64,000 nucleotides of DNA, from the NCBI RefSeq assembly GCF_000576635.1, contig NZ_AVFL01000022.1:62001-126000 (forward strand). Reading direction: 5' to 3'. This document shows positions 1-9,635 of the stretch, piece by piece. Position numbers and translations under genes: made by a program. Source of the stretch: Skermanella stibiiresistens SB22. GTDB lineage: Bacteria; Pseudomonadota; Alphaproteobacteria; Azospirillales; Azospirillaceae. The notes under the pieces were generated by a model. The model ran no database searches, had not been told where the DNA came from, and saw only the letters and a program-made list of their open reading frames with translations. Within the stretch, counting starts at the first letter, position 1. Each line of letters starts with the position of its first letter.

Positions 1-621
1 GCGGCGGCGATCGGGCGCCGGAGCCTCAAGAACCTGGCGCTCGGCTACCTGATGGCCCTGGAGGAGTCCGGGAGGGAGGGGACCGAAGCGGTCGAATTGT
101 GCGTCGGCCAGTTCCACAACGCCCACGCCATGACCGACGTGATAGCGGCCCTGGGCTGCCTCGCCGACACCGACCTGCCCCAGCGCGAGGTGGCCCTGCG
201 GCGCTTCTACGATCTGTGGAAGGACGAACCGCTGGTGGTCGACAAGTGGTTCTCGATCCAGGCCATGTCGGAACGGCCCGGGACGCTGGAGGAGGTCAAG
301 GCCCTGCTCGGCCATCCAGCCTTCGAGATCCGCAACCCGAACAAGGTCTACGCCCTGATCGGCGGCTTCGCCGGCGGCAACCCCGTGCGCTTCCACGATA
401 TCGGCGGCGGTGGCTACAGGTTCCTGGCCGATCAGGTGCTGACGCTCAACGCCCTCAACCCGCAAGTGGCGTCGCGCATGGTCAAGATGTTCGCCCGCTG
501 GCGCAAATACGACCCCCGGCGCCAAGCCCTGATGCGCGCCGAACTGGAACGCATCGTCCAGACACCCGGCCTGTCCCGCGACGTCTTCGAGATCGCCTCG
601 AAGAGCCTGGAGGGGGCTTGA
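1..621 (+). CDS. pepN: Aminopeptidase N, C-terminal part (5' truncated by window edge)
   Basis: M1-family zinc aminopeptidase, which removes N-terminal amino acids from peptides in the cytoplasm. The frame is open from base 1, so the true start lies outside. Only the C-terminal alpha-helical domain (about 206 residues) is present. It shows the family's end signature: RNPNKVYALIGGF, then NPVRFHDIGGGGYRFLAD and NPQVASRMVKMFARWRKYD, closing on an LSRDVFEI segment. The catalytic HExxH region is not in the window. Identification rests on this C-terminal block, which is characteristic of the E. coli PepN (DUF3458-type) branch. The next gene, a HigA-like antitoxin, begins 35 bp downstream. Confidence 0.9.
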   Translation, partial: AAAIGRRSLKNLALGYLMALEESGREGTEAVELCVGQFHNAHAMTDVIAALGCLADTDLPQREVALRRFYDLWKDEPLVVDKWFSIQAMSERPGTLEEVKALLGHPAFEIRNPNKVYALIGGFAGGNPVRFHDIGGGGYRFLADQVLTLNALNPQVASRMVKMFARWRKYDPRRQALMRAELERIVQTPGLSRDVFEIASKSLEGA

Positions 622-656
622 TGCCTGTCATCGATCACTCTTGAGCGAGGCATGAC

Positions 657-974
657 ATGAGCTTTCCGGTAACTGACAGGCTCTCCCCAATTCATCCCGG
701 TGAGATCCTACGTGACGATCTTGAGGCCCTTGGATTGAGCGCGCGGCGGTTCGCCGAGCACGTCGGTGTGCCGCCAAACGCGATGGTGGAGATCCTGAGG
801 GGCGAGCGCCGTGTCACGGCTCCGATGGCGCTTCGGTTCGCCAAGGCGTTCGATACCGATCCGAGATACTGGACCAATCTTCAAAGCCTATATGAAATCA
901 AGAAGGCGCAGGAGGAGATTGGTGATTTGATCGCCGCGATACCCTCCTTGACGCTTCATCATCGGGCCGCGTGA
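657..974 (+). CDS. HigA-family antitoxin without a partner toxin
   Basis: 105-residue XRE-type DNA-binding protein of the HigA/VapI addiction-module family. It opens with the family hallmark [19 protein letters not shown], followed by a helix-turn-helix (about residues 25-65: SARRFAEHVGVPPNAMVEIL) and the typical DPRYWTNLQ motif. HigA proteins normally neutralise a HigB mRNA-cleaving toxin encoded immediately upstream and repress their own promoter. Here only 35 bp separate it from pepN, so there is no room for higB, and no toxin-like frame follows. It is either a solitary regulator or the remnant of a lost pair. The start has a GAGCGAGG ribosome-binding site. Confidence 0.8.
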   Translation: MSFPVTDRLSPIHPGEILRDDLEALGLSARRFAEHVGVPPNAMVEILRGERRVTAPMALRFAKAFDTDPRYWTNLQSLYEIKKAQEEIGDLIAAIPSLTLHHRAA

Positions 975-1320
975 CGCATCCTTCACCAAATTCGATGAGC
1001 GGCTGGCTTGCGGCGAAAGCCGCGATGCTGGACCCACTTGGCCGCCGCGACGATGATGAGCGCCGCCACTCGGAAGGGGCTGTCCGGGCGGTAGGTCAAT
1101 AACGGTTGTCCTCGCGCATGCCGCGGACGAGGTCACCGGCGCTCTCGGTCCTCGATTACCGCGTTTTCCACTATCGCGAATGGAACTCGACAGCGCCTTC
1201 CCAGCCCGCGTTCCCACAGCGGCGGAATGTCGCAGGCTGGAAAGCCCCACGTTTACGCTGGGTCTTTCGCGGACATGGCTGAAAGGCCTATGATGGGGCC
1301 TCGAAGCGTCGCCTTCCGCC
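975..1320. other. Gene-free stretch between the orphan higA and the suf promoter
   Basis: About 350 bases without a convincing coding frame. Minus-strand frames exist here but have no ribosome-binding site and no recognisable protein. The first part (975-1,090) could be decayed coding sequence, but I recognise nothing in it. The suf promoter region begins at its right edge. Confidence 0.5.
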
Positions 1321-1350
1321 TTGACTTTCACCGTCCGCTCATCACTTAAT
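1321..1350 (+). promoter_or_regulatory. Candidate sigma-70 type promoter of the suf operon
   Basis: TTGACT at 1,321-1,326 and CTTAAT at 1,345-1,350, 18 bp apart, give a plausible -35/-10 pair. The palindromic operator starts within the -10 box and would cover the transcription start, a usual place for Rrf2-type repression. Inferred from sequence only. Confidence 0.45.
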
Positions 1351-1372
1351 CAGTACCAGATTGGTACGGATT
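1348..1372. promoter_or_regulatory. 25-bp palindromic operator, probable Rrf2/IscR-type site
   Basis: Imperfect palindrome centred on base 1,360: core arms GTACCA and TGGTAC around GAT, with outer arms AATC and GATT. Ten of eleven base pairs match. It lies 12 bp before the start codon of the Rrf2 regulator and overlaps the proposed -10 element. This fits autoregulation by the cluster-binding regulator, with derepression when iron-sulfur clusters are scarce. Confidence 0.6.
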
Positions 1373-1383
1373 GGGGCGCTGAA

Positions 1384-1876
1384 ATGATCAAGCTCAGCAA
1401 GTTGACGGATTACGCGGTTGTCGTGATGGCGCGCATGGCGCGTGACGGCGATTGCGTGCAGACCGTTCCCCAATTGGCCGAGCGCACCGGCGTGCCGGCT
1501 CCCACCGTCGCCAAGCTCATGAAATTGCTGGCTCCCGCCGGCTTGATGGACAGTCATCGCGGCGCCACCGGCGGCTATCGGCTGACCCGTTCCGCCGAGG
1601 GGATCTCGATCGCCGAGATCATCAGCGCGGTGGATGGGCCGATCGCCCTGACGGCCTGCGTCGACGGCGCCGAGGGACATTGCGATGTCGAAAGCCTGTG
1701 CCCCATGCGGGGCAATTGGGACAAGGTCAACCGCGCGGTGCGCCACGCCCTGGAAGGGGTGACGCTGGCGGATATGTCGGCGGTGCCGACCTTCATCCCG
1801 CCGCCGGATCGAATACCCGAAATGACAATCGATAACCGTCGGACCGGACGGACTACGAGGGAACTAGGAGAGAAGC

Positions 1877-1893
<17 letters not shown>
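1384..1893 (+). CDS. Rrf2-family iron-sulfur-responsive regulator of the suf operon
   Basis: Winged-helix repressor of the Rrf2/IscR family, matching the SUF-system regulator type. The ATG at 1,384 ([19 protein letters not shown]) is chosen because it aligns with the family N-terminus; a longer in-frame extension from 1,321 would cross the promoter. The DNA-binding helix region is [20 protein letters not shown]. Three cysteines in C-x7-C-x5-C spacing ([18 protein letters not shown]) are the expected [2Fe-2S] ligands. The stop lies 17 bp inside sufB, so translation is coupled. It probably binds the palindrome at 1,348-1,372 and senses cluster supply for the whole operon. 169 residues, normal for the family. 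Confidence 0.9.
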
Positions 1894-3358
<1,465 letters not shown>

Positions 3359-3461
3359 CCTTCCGGGGATAACGAAACGATTTACGGGACGGACGCGCCC
3401 CCCTACCCCCTCCCCATGGAGGCGGCCGCACCGTCCCGCCAACCGATACGGAACCGAATTC

Positions 3462-4214
3462 ATGATCGAGATCAAGAACCTCCACGTCACCGTCGCCGAC
3501 AAGCCGATCCTCAAGGGCTTGAACCTGTCCATCGGGGCCGGCGAGGTCCACGCCATCATGGGGCCGAACGGCGCCGGCAAGAGCACGCTGGGCTACGCGC
3601 TGGCCGGCCGCGACGGCTATGAGGTCACGGAGGGCAGCGTCAGCTACAACGGCAAGGACCTGCTGGACATGGAGCCGGACGAGCGCGCCGCCGCCGGCGT
3701 GTTCCTGGCCTTCCAGTATCCGGTCGAGATCCCCGGCGTGTCCAACACGACGTTCCTGAAGTCGGCCGTCAACTCGATCCGCCGGGCGCGGAGCGAGAAG
3801 GAACTGGACGCGATGGAGTTCCTCAAGCTGATCCGGGCCAAGACCAAGCAGCTCGGCATGACCGACGAGATGCTGAAGCGCGCGGTCAATGTCGGCTTCT
3901 CCGGTGGTGAGAAGAAGCGCAACGAGGTGCTTCAGATGGCCGTGCTCGACCCGGCGTTCTGCGTGCTGGACGAGACCGACAGCGGCTTGGACATCGACGC
4001 GCTCCGCATCGTCGCCGATGGCGTCAACGCGCTGCGCGGTCCGGACCGCGCCATCCTGGTGATCACCCACTATCAGCGCCTGCTCGACTACATCGTGCCG
4101 GACAAGGTCCACGTGCTGGCCAATGGCCGCATCGTCCGGACCGGCGACAAGGGCTTGGCGCTGGAACTTGAAGAGAAGGGCTACGCCGAGTTCGGCGTGG
4201 ACGAGGCCGCTTGA
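3462..4214 (+). CDS. sufC: SufC, ABC-type ATPase of the SufBCD complex
   Basis: 250 residues, full length. Soluble ABC ATPase that drives conformational change in SufB-SufD. Walker A is GPNGAGKST (about residues 34-42), the ABC signature is SGGEKKRNE, and Walker B is CVLDETDSGLD, the SufC-specific form with DETDSGLD. The switch histidine lies in VITHYQR. A 103-bp gap after sufB holds no gene; the stop overlaps the sufD start codon by one base (TGATG). Confidence 0.97.
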   Translation: MIEIKNLHVTVADKPILKGLNLSIGAGEVHAIMGPNGAGKSTLGYALAGRDGYEVTEGSVSYNGKDLLDMEPDERAAAGVFLAFQYPVEIPGVSNTTFLKSAVNSIRRARSEKELDAMEFLKLIRAKTKQLGMTDEMLKRAVNVGFSGGEKKRNEVLQMAVLDPAFCVLDETDSGLDIDALRIVADGVNALRGPDRAILVITHYQRLLDYIVPDKVHVLANGRIVRTGDKGLALELEEKGYAEFGVDEAA

Positions 4215-5578
4215 TGGCCAAGACCGTCACCATCACCGATACGCCCGCTCCCGCGGTCCAGCCCTATCTGGATCACCATGGGCGCGTGGCGTCCTCGCTG
4301 CCCGGCGGCGACCTGTCATGGCTGGGCAACCTGCGCGCCGAGGGCATCGCCCGGTTCCGCAAGCAGGGTTTCCCCGGCGCCCGGGTCGAGGCTTGGCGCT
4401 ACACCAATCTCCGTCCGCTGGAGAAGGTCGCGTTCGAGCCGGCTCCCGCTGGTGGCGGACCATCGGCGGCCGTTTCGGTCGACCTGCTGCCGACGGTGAT
4501 GCCGGCGGGTCAGCCGTCGCACCGGCTGGTGTTCGTCGACGGCGCGTTCCGGGATGACCTGTCCTCCATCGGAACGCTGCCCGAGGGCGCCGTCGTGACC
4601 TCGCTGGGCCATGCGCTCAACAGCCACGCGGACCTGCTGGAACGCCACCTGGGCCGCGTCGGCGTCACCGACAGCAACCCATTCCAGGCGCTCAACACCG
4701 CGTTCCTCGCAGATGGCGTCGTGGTCCACCTGCCCAAGGGTGTCGCGGTCGCGGAGCCGATCGAGGTGGTCTTCATCGGTACGGGCGGCGTATCGGAAAA
4801 GCCGACCATGCACCACCCGCGCATCCTGGTGGTGGCTGAGGCGAACTCCGAGGCGACGTTGGTCGAGCATCATCTGGGCCAGGGCGTCGGCACCTATTTC
4901 GCCAACCACGTGACCGAGATCGTGGCCGGCGAGGGCGCCCGGCTGCATCACTACAAGGTGCAGCGGGAAAGCACGCTGGCCTTCCACATGGCGACGGTGA
5001 CGGCCGATCTGGCCAAGGACGCCAGCTACGACAACTTCGTGCTGACCATGGGCGGCCGGCTGTCCCGCAACGAGATAAAGCCTGTGTTGAACGGCACGGG
5101 TGTCGAATGCCGCCTGTCGGGTGCCTATATGGTCAATGGCCAGCAGCACTGCGATACGACCACCGTGATCGACCACGCCCAGCCCCACTGCACCAGCCGC
5201 GAGGTCTACAAGGGCGTCATCGACGGCACCGCCAAGGCGGTGTTCCAGGGCAAGATCATCGTGCGGCCCGACGCGCAGAAGACCGACGGCTACCAGTTGA
5301 ACCGGGCGCTGCTACTGTCGGATACGGCGGAGATCGATAGCAAGCCCGAGCTGGAGATCTACGCCGACGACGTCAAGTGCAGCCACGGCGCCACCGCCGG
5401 CGAGCTGGACGACGACCAGCTTTTCTATCTCCGCGCCCGCGGCATCGATTTGGAGAGCGCCCGGAACCTGCTGATCGCCGCCTTCCTGGCGGACGCCATC
5501 GAGGAGGTCCGGATCGACACGGTTCGCGAGGCCTTCCAGGGCATGGTCACCGGCTGGCTCAAGACCCAGCGGGCCTAG
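4214..5578 (+). CDS. sufD: SufD, SufB-like partner in the SufBCD complex
   Basis: 454-residue paralogue of SufB. The ATG at 4,214 overlaps the sufC stop by one base, so translational coupling is likely; a TTG one codon earlier is less plausible. The N-terminal helical part contains RVEAWRYTNLRPLEKVAFEP, typical of SufD. The C-terminal beta-helix ends in DDVKCSHGATAGELDDDQLFYLRARGI, where the conserved histidine and the CSHGAT motif are visible. Needed for iron acquisition by the complex in E. coli; the same role is inferred here. Confidence 0.96.
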   Translation: MAKTVTITDTPAPAVQPYLDHHGRVASSLPGGDLSWLGNLRAEGIARFRKQGFPGARVEAWRYTNLRPLEKVAFEPAPAGGGPSAAVSVDLLPTVMPAGQPSHRLVFVDGAFRDDLSSIGTLPEGAVVTSLGHALNSHADLLERHLGRVGVTDSNPFQALNTAFLADGVVVHLPKGVAVAEPIEVVFIGTGGVSEKPTMHHPRILVVAEANSEATLVEHHLGQGVGTYFANHVTEIVAGEGARLHHYKVQRESTLAFHMATVTADLAKDASYDNFVLTMGGRLSRNEIKPVLNGTGVECRLSGAYMVNGQQHCDTTTVIDHAQPHCTSREVYKGVIDGTAKAVFQGKIIVRPDAQKTDGYQLNRALLLSDTAEIDSKPELEIYADDVKCSHGATAGELDDDQLFYLRARGIDLESARNLLIAAFLADAIEEVRIDTVREAFQGMVTGWLKTQRA

Positions 5579-5609
5579 GACCAGAGCCGCCAAGGATCAG
5601 GAAAACGAC

Positions 5610-6878
5610 ATGAACGAGATCACCAAGCCGCCTCAGGGTTTCGACAGCGGAACGACCAGTGGCTATGACGTGGAGGAGGTCCGGAAGGACTTCCCCATCC
5701 TGTCGCGCGAGATCTATGGCAAGCCGCTGGTCTATCTGGACAGCGCCGCCAGCGCCCAGAAGCCGCGTCGGGTGATCGACGCCATGGTCACCAGCATGAC
5801 GGAGGAATACTCCAACGTGCACCGGGGCGTGCATTGGCTGAGCGCCACCGCGACCACGCGGTTCGAGGCGGCGCGGAAGACGGTCCAGCGATTCATCAAC
5901 GCCCGCGAGGACCGCGAGATCGTCTTCACCCGCAGCGCCACCGAGGCGGTCAACCTGGTGGCGTCCAGCTGGGGCCGGACCAACTTGCGGGAAGGCGACG
6001 AGATCGTCATTTCGCAAATGGAACATCACGCCAACATCGTGCCGTGGCAGATGCTGCGGACCGAGAAGGGCATCGTGCTGAAGATCGTGCCGATCGACGA
6101 GGCCGGCACCCTGCTGATGGACGAGTACGAGAAGCTGCTGGGTCCCAAGACCAAGCTGGTCGCGCTCAGCCACATGTCCAACGCGCTGGGCACCATCAAT
6201 CCGGTCAAGGACATCGTCAGGATCGCGCACGACAAGGGCATTCCCGTCCTGATCGACGGCTGCCAGGGCATCACCCATCTGGGCGTCGACGTCCAGGATC
6301 TGGGGGCGGATTTCTACGTCTTCTCCGGCCACAAGCTGTACGGTCCGACCGGTATCGGCGTGCTCTATGGCAGGGCGGAGATCCTCGAAGGCATGCCGCC
6401 CTACCAGGGCGGCGGCGACATGATCGCCCGCGTCACCTTCGAGGAGACGACCTTCAAGGGCATCCCCCATCGTTTCGAGGCCGGAACGCCGGCGATCGTC
6501 GAGGTGATCGGGTTGGGCGCCGCCTTGGAATACCTGATGGAGTTGGGGCTCGACCGGGTCGCGGCGCACGAGCGCGATCTGCTGGCCTATGCGACGGCAC
6601 AACTTTTGGAGATCCCCGGCTTGAGGATCTACGGCACCTCGCCGGACAAGGCCAGCATCGTGTCGTTCACCCTGGGCGACGCGCATCCCCACGACATCGG
6701 CACGATCATCGATCGCGCCGGCATCGCGGTGCGGGCCGGTCACCATTGCGCGCAGCCCCTGATGGACTTCTATAATGTGCCGGCGACGGCACGGGCTTCG
6801 TTCGCTCTCTACAACACCTTCGGGGAGGTCGACGCGCTGGTGGCGTCGCTCCACAGGGTGCGCGAGATCTTCGGGTGA
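5610..6878 (+). CDS. sufS: SufS, group II cysteine desulfurase
   Basis: 422-residue PLP enzyme that takes sulfur from cysteine as an enzyme-bound persulfide. The PLP lysine is in FSGHKLYGPTGIGVLYG and the catalytic cysteine in RAGHHCAQPLMDFY (about residue 380), preceded by the SufS-specific GIPHRFEAGTPAIVE block. Length and motifs match SufS rather than IscS. It starts 31 bp after sufD. No sufE is present; sufU immediately downstream is the expected sulfur acceptor. Confidence 0.96.
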   Translation: MNEITKPPQGFDSGTTSGYDVEEVRKDFPILSREIYGKPLVYLDSAASAQKPRRVIDAMVTSMTEEYSNVHRGVHWLSATATTRFEAARKTVQRFINAREDREIVFTRSATEAVNLVASSWGRTNLREGDEIVISQMEHHANIVPWQMLRTEKGIVLKIVPIDEAGTLLMDEYEKLLGPKTKLVALSHMSNALGTINPVKDIVRIAHDKGIPVLIDGCQGITHLGVDVQDLGADFYVFSGHKLYGPTGIGVLYGRAEILEGMPPYQGGGDMIARVTFEETTFKGIPHRFEAGTPAIVEVIGLGAALEYLMELGLDRVAAHERDLLAYATAQLLEIPGLRIYGTSPDKASIVSFTLGDAHPHDIGTIIDRAGIAVRAGHHCAQPLMDFYNVPATARASFALYNTFGEVDALVASLHRVREIFG

Positions 6879-6897
6879 GATGGATGGGGCGGCGGCG

Positions 6898-7368
6898 ATG
6901 ATGGACGAATTGCGGGACCTCTACCAGGAGGTCATCCTGGACCACGGCAAGTCCCCCCGGAACTTCCGCCATCCGGAAGACGCCAATCGGGAGGCCCGTG
7001 GCGACAACCCGATGTGCGGCGACAAGGTCACGGTCTTCCTCAAGGTCAGCCCCGGCGGCGTGGTCGAGGACGCGGCCTTCGAGGGACGGGGCTGCGCGAT
7101 CTCGACGGCGTCGGCCTCGATGATGACCGAGCTGATCGTCGGACGGACGGAAGCCCAGGTGAAATCCCTGTTCGAGAGCTTCCACGAGATGTGCACCAAG
7201 GAAGACCACGAGCACGTCCATCACGATGGCTTGGACGACGAGGCGATGGAGAAGCTCCAGGTGCTGGCGGGGGTCCGCCAGTTCCCGATGCGCGTCAAGT
7301 GCGCCACGCTGGCGTGGCACACGATGGACGCGGCCTTGGCGGGCGGCACCAGGATTTCGACGGAATGA
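6898..7368 (+). CDS. sufU: SufU-type zinc-dependent sulfur acceptor / NifU-like scaffold
   Basis: NifU N-terminal fold protein (MMDELRDLYQEVILDHGKSP). Three cysteines in DNPMCGDKV, GRGCAIS and RVKCATLAWHT are the usual metal/sulfur ligands. The insertion between the second and third cysteine (about residues 85-110, CTKEDHEHVHHDG) marks SufU rather than IscU. SufU accepts persulfide from SufS. The start is uncertain: ATG at 6,880, only 1 bp after the sufS stop, adds MDGAAA; 6,898 has a GGGGCGG site upstream and fits the family N-terminus better. Confidence 0.92.
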   Translation: MMDELRDLYQEVILDHGKSPRNFRHPEDANREARGDNPMCGDKVTVFLKVSPGGVVEDAAFEGRGCAISTASASMMTELIVGRTEAQVKSLFESFHEMCTKEDHEHVHHDGLDDEAMEKLQVLAGVRQFPMRVKCATLAWHTMDAALAGGTRISTE

Positions 7369-7396
7369 TGAGCGACAGGATTGAGGAGGCTTCGAG

Positions 7397-7765
7397 ATGC
7401 CGGACGATGTGAGTGGTGGCCAAGTGCTGGATGAGACGCCGGCGGTGGCGGTGGTCGACAACGAGACCCTGATGGAACAGGTGCTCGACGCGATCAAGAC
7501 CGTCTACGACCCCGAGATCCCGGTCAACATCTGGGAACTCGGTCTGGTCTACCGGGTCGATGTCGACAGCGAGAAGAACGTCGAGTTGGACATGACCCTG
7601 ACGGCGCCGTCGTGTCCGGTGGCGGGCGAGATGCCGATGCAGGTCCAGCAGGTGATCGAGAACATCGATGCCGTCAAATCCTGCCGGGTCGAACTTGTCT
7701 GGGAACCGCCGTGGCATCCGGGCATGATGTCCGACGAGGCCAAGGTCGCGCTGGACATGTTCTGA
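7397..7765 (+). CDS. sufT: SufT, DUF59/MIP18-family iron-sulfur maturation factor
   Basis: 122 residues. Contains the DUF59 core VLDAIKTVYDPEIPVNIWELGLVYRVD with the DPE(I/L)PVNI motif, then MTLTAPSCPVAGEMP holding the conserved cysteine. The C-terminal VWEPPWHPGMMSDEAKVALDMF is typical of the SUF-associated branch. In other bacteria SufT helps mature iron-sulfur proteins under high cluster demand; the same is inferred. It sits 28 bp after sufU and 49 bp before sufA. Confidence 0.92.
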   Translation: MPDDVSGGQVLDETPAVAVVDNETLMEQVLDAIKTVYDPEIPVNIWELGLVYRVDVDSEKNVELDMTLTAPSCPVAGEMPMQVQQVIENIDAVKSCRVELVWEPPWHPGMMSDEAKVALDMF

Positions 7766-7814
7766 GCCAACAAGATTGGTTTTCGAGATTGGTTGAAGTC
7801 GGAGTGAGAAGAGA

Positions 7815-8153
7815 ATGGCATTTCCCAAGGCGATGACGATCACGGACGCCGCCGCCGAGCGCGTCAAGCAGATCATGGCGAGATCGGAGAAGCCGGCCCT
7901 GGGCCTGCGCGTCGGTGTCAAGTCGCGCGGCTGCTCGGGCCTCAGCTACACCGTCGAATACGCCGACGAGATCAAGAAGTTCGAGGAGGTGGTCGAGGAC
8001 AAGGGTGTCAAGATCCTGATCGACCCCGCCGCGACCATGTTCCTGATCGGGACCGAGATGGACTATGTCGACGACAAGATCCAGTCCGGCTTCGTCTTCA
8101 AGAACCCGAACGAGAAGGCCCGCTGCGGTTGTGGCGAGAGCTTCAGCGTCTGA
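7815..8153 (+). CDS. sufA: SufA, A-type iron-sulfur carrier
   Basis: 112-residue HesB/IscA-fold protein that carries clusters from SufBCD to targets. The three conserved cysteines are present: one in KSRGCSGLSYTVEYA and two in the C-terminal CGCGESFSV. The start has a GAAGAGA-type site (AGTGAGAAGAGAATG). Last gene of the suf operon; the long hairpin repeat 30 bp downstream may end transcription. Confidence 0.95.
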   Translation: MAFPKAMTITDAAAERVKQIMARSEKPALGLRVGVKSRGCSGLSYTVEYADEIKKFEEVVEDKGVKILIDPAATMFLIGTEMDYVDDKIQSGFVFKNPNEKARCGCGESFSV

Positions 8154-8182
8154 TGGCGCTTGAGGTCGAGGCATGTGGGATT

Positions 8183-8260
8183 GTAGGTCGGGTAGAGCGC
8201 AGCGGCACCCGACACCAACTCGCCTGCTTGTCGGGTGCCGCTTCGCTTTACCCGACCTAC
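8183..8260. repeat. 78-bp inverted-repeat element, copy 1
   Basis: Two 31-nt arms (8,183-8,213 and 8,230-8,260) differ at two positions and enclose a 16-nt loop. The arms begin GTAGGTCGGGTAGAGCG. A second copy lies in reverse orientation at 33,501-33,579, and even the loop is reverse-complementary apart from one extra base. It lies between the convergent ends of sufA and the acetyltransferase gene, so it could act as a bidirectional terminator or RNA stabiliser. No coding sequence inside. Confidence 0.85.
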
Positions 8261-8292
8261 GGTTGACTCATAACGTTTGAATTGCAACCTTT

Positions 8293-8583
8293 TTACGTCA
8301 GCAGGTCGTGGAATTCGGGATGGCTCCGGATCCAGTGGGCGGCGTAGCCGCAGATCGGCACCACCTTCATCCCGTCGGCGCGCGCCGTCTCCATGACGCC
8401 GCGCATCAGCCGTCCCGCCGCACCCGTGCCGCGCAGGGACGGCGGCGCCTCGACATAGGGGATGTGCAGGGTGGAGCCGACCTTGCGGTAATTGGCGAAG
8501 GCGACCTTGCCATCCACGTCCAGTTCGTACCGGCTTCGCGCCGGGTTGTCGGTGATCCGTTCCATCATATCCGTCTCCCTCAT
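8293..8583 (-). CDS. Small GNAT-family N-acetyltransferase (YjdJ-like)
   Basis: 96-residue single-domain protein of the short GNAT group (PF14542 type). The acetyl-CoA loop is seen in PPSLRGTGAAGRLMRGVME, after a beta segment TLHIPYVEAP, and the C-terminal CGYAAHWIRSHPEFHDLL is characteristic of this group. The substrate is unknown. The ATG overlaps the stop of the upstream hydrolase gene (ATGA), which supports the start and suggests co-translation. Confidence 0.85.
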   Translation of the reverse strand: MRETDMMERITDNPARSRYELDVDGKVAFANYRKVGSTLHIPYVEAPPSLRGTGAAGRLMRGVMETARADGMKVVPICGYAAHWIRSHPEFHDLLT

Positions 8584-9605
8584 TCCCGCGCGCTGACCTG
8601 ACCCAGGTTCTCCAGCAGGGCGGCGTTGAATTCCTCGGGCGCCTGGACCTGCGGTGAGTGCCCCAGGTTGGGGAACGTCACCAGCCGCGCTCCCGGTATC
8701 CGGTTCGCCGTTTCGCGGGCGAGCTCCTTGTAGTTCCCCAGCCGCGCCGCGACGTCCTCGGGCGCCCTGTCCTTGCCGATCGCGGTGTTGTCACGCTCGC
8801 CGATCATCAAGAGCGTCGGCACCTGGATGTTCTGGAGTTCGTGGACCACGGGCTGCATGAACACCATGTCCGAGGTCAACGCTTGGTTCCAGGCGACCAG
8901 ATCGCCGTCATCGCCCTTGTACATCCCCGCCAGCATCTCGACCCACCGGTCATAGTCGGAGCGCCACTCGCCCGCGTAATACGTGTTCAACTGATAGCGC
9001 TTGATGCCCTCGGCGTTGGTCTTCAGCTCGCCCTGGTACAGCTGGTCCACCGTGGTGACCGGAACACCCTTGGCCTTCCAGTCCTCGAGCCCGATCGGAT
9101 TGACCAGCACCAGCGCCGAGGTCTGGTTCGGGTACATCAGGGCGTAGCGCATCGCCAGCATGCCGCCCATGGAATGCCCCATCACGATCGGGTCGCGGAC
9201 CCCCGCCTGTTCCAGCAGGGCGTGGGTGTTGGCCGCCAACTGGTGCAGGCCAAACTGGTAGGCCGCCGGCTTGGTCGATTTGCAGAAGCCGACCTGATCG
9301 GGAACGACGACGCGGTATCCCGCCAGCGTCAGCGGCTGGATCACGCTTTCCCAGGTGGCGCCGCAGAAGTTCTTGCCGTGGAGCAGGACCACGGTGCCGC
9401 CATTGCCGGCGCCGGACGGCGGGATGTCCATGTAGGCCATCGCCATCTTCTGGCCCTGCGAGGTGAACTCGAAGGTCCCGACCTCGTGCGGATAGTCGAA
9501 ATCCGCCAGCATGGCGTCCGCGAAGACGGATCGCACCGGCGTCAGCGGTCCTCCGGTCAGTAGCATTCCCAGGGCCAGTGTCGTCAGTACGGTCCGCTTC
9601 ATCAT
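8580..9605 (-). CDS. Secreted alpha/beta hydrolase
   Basis: 341 residues with an N-terminal signal peptide (basic MMKR, hydrophobic VLTTLALGMLLTGG, processing near VFADA). Typical alpha/beta-hydrolase order: HGKNFCGATWE oxyanion region, GHSMGGML nucleophile elbow (about residue 146), GERDNTAIG acid loop and a catalytic histidine in NLGHSPQVQ. Substrate unknown; the fold covers esterases, epoxide hydrolases and C-C hydrolases. It starts 30 bp after the end of the next lipoprotein hydrolase and overlaps the acetyltransferase gene by 4 bp, so three minus-strand genes likely form one operon. Confidence 0.85.
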   Translation of the reverse strand: MMKRTVLTTLALGMLLTGGPLTPVRSVFADAMLADFDYPHEVGTFEFTSQGQKMAMAYMDIPPSGAGNGGTVVLLHGKNFCGATWESVIQPLTLAGYRVVVPDQVGFCKSTKPAAYQFGLHQLAANTHALLEQAGVRDPIVMGHSMGGMLAMRYALMYPNQTSALVLVNPIGLEDWKAKGVPVTTVDQLYQGELKTNAEGIKRYQLNTYYAGEWRSDYDRWVEMLAGMYKGDDGDLVAWNQALTSDMVFMQPVVHELQNIQVPTLLMIGERDNTAIGKDRAPEDVAARLGNYKELARETANRIPGARLVTFPNLGHSPQVQAPEEFNAALLENLGQVSARE

Positions 9606-9635
9606 GTCACTTCACTTCCTTTACCAGGTCAAACC

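Noticed and set aside
888-1331. 147-codon minus-strand frame upstream of the suf promoter
   Set aside because: It overlaps the HigA gene, lacks a ribosome-binding site and has no recognisable domain.
8183-8260. Insertion sequence or intact mobile element
   Set aside because: Only 78 bp with no coding capacity; best described as a REP/MITE-like palindrome.
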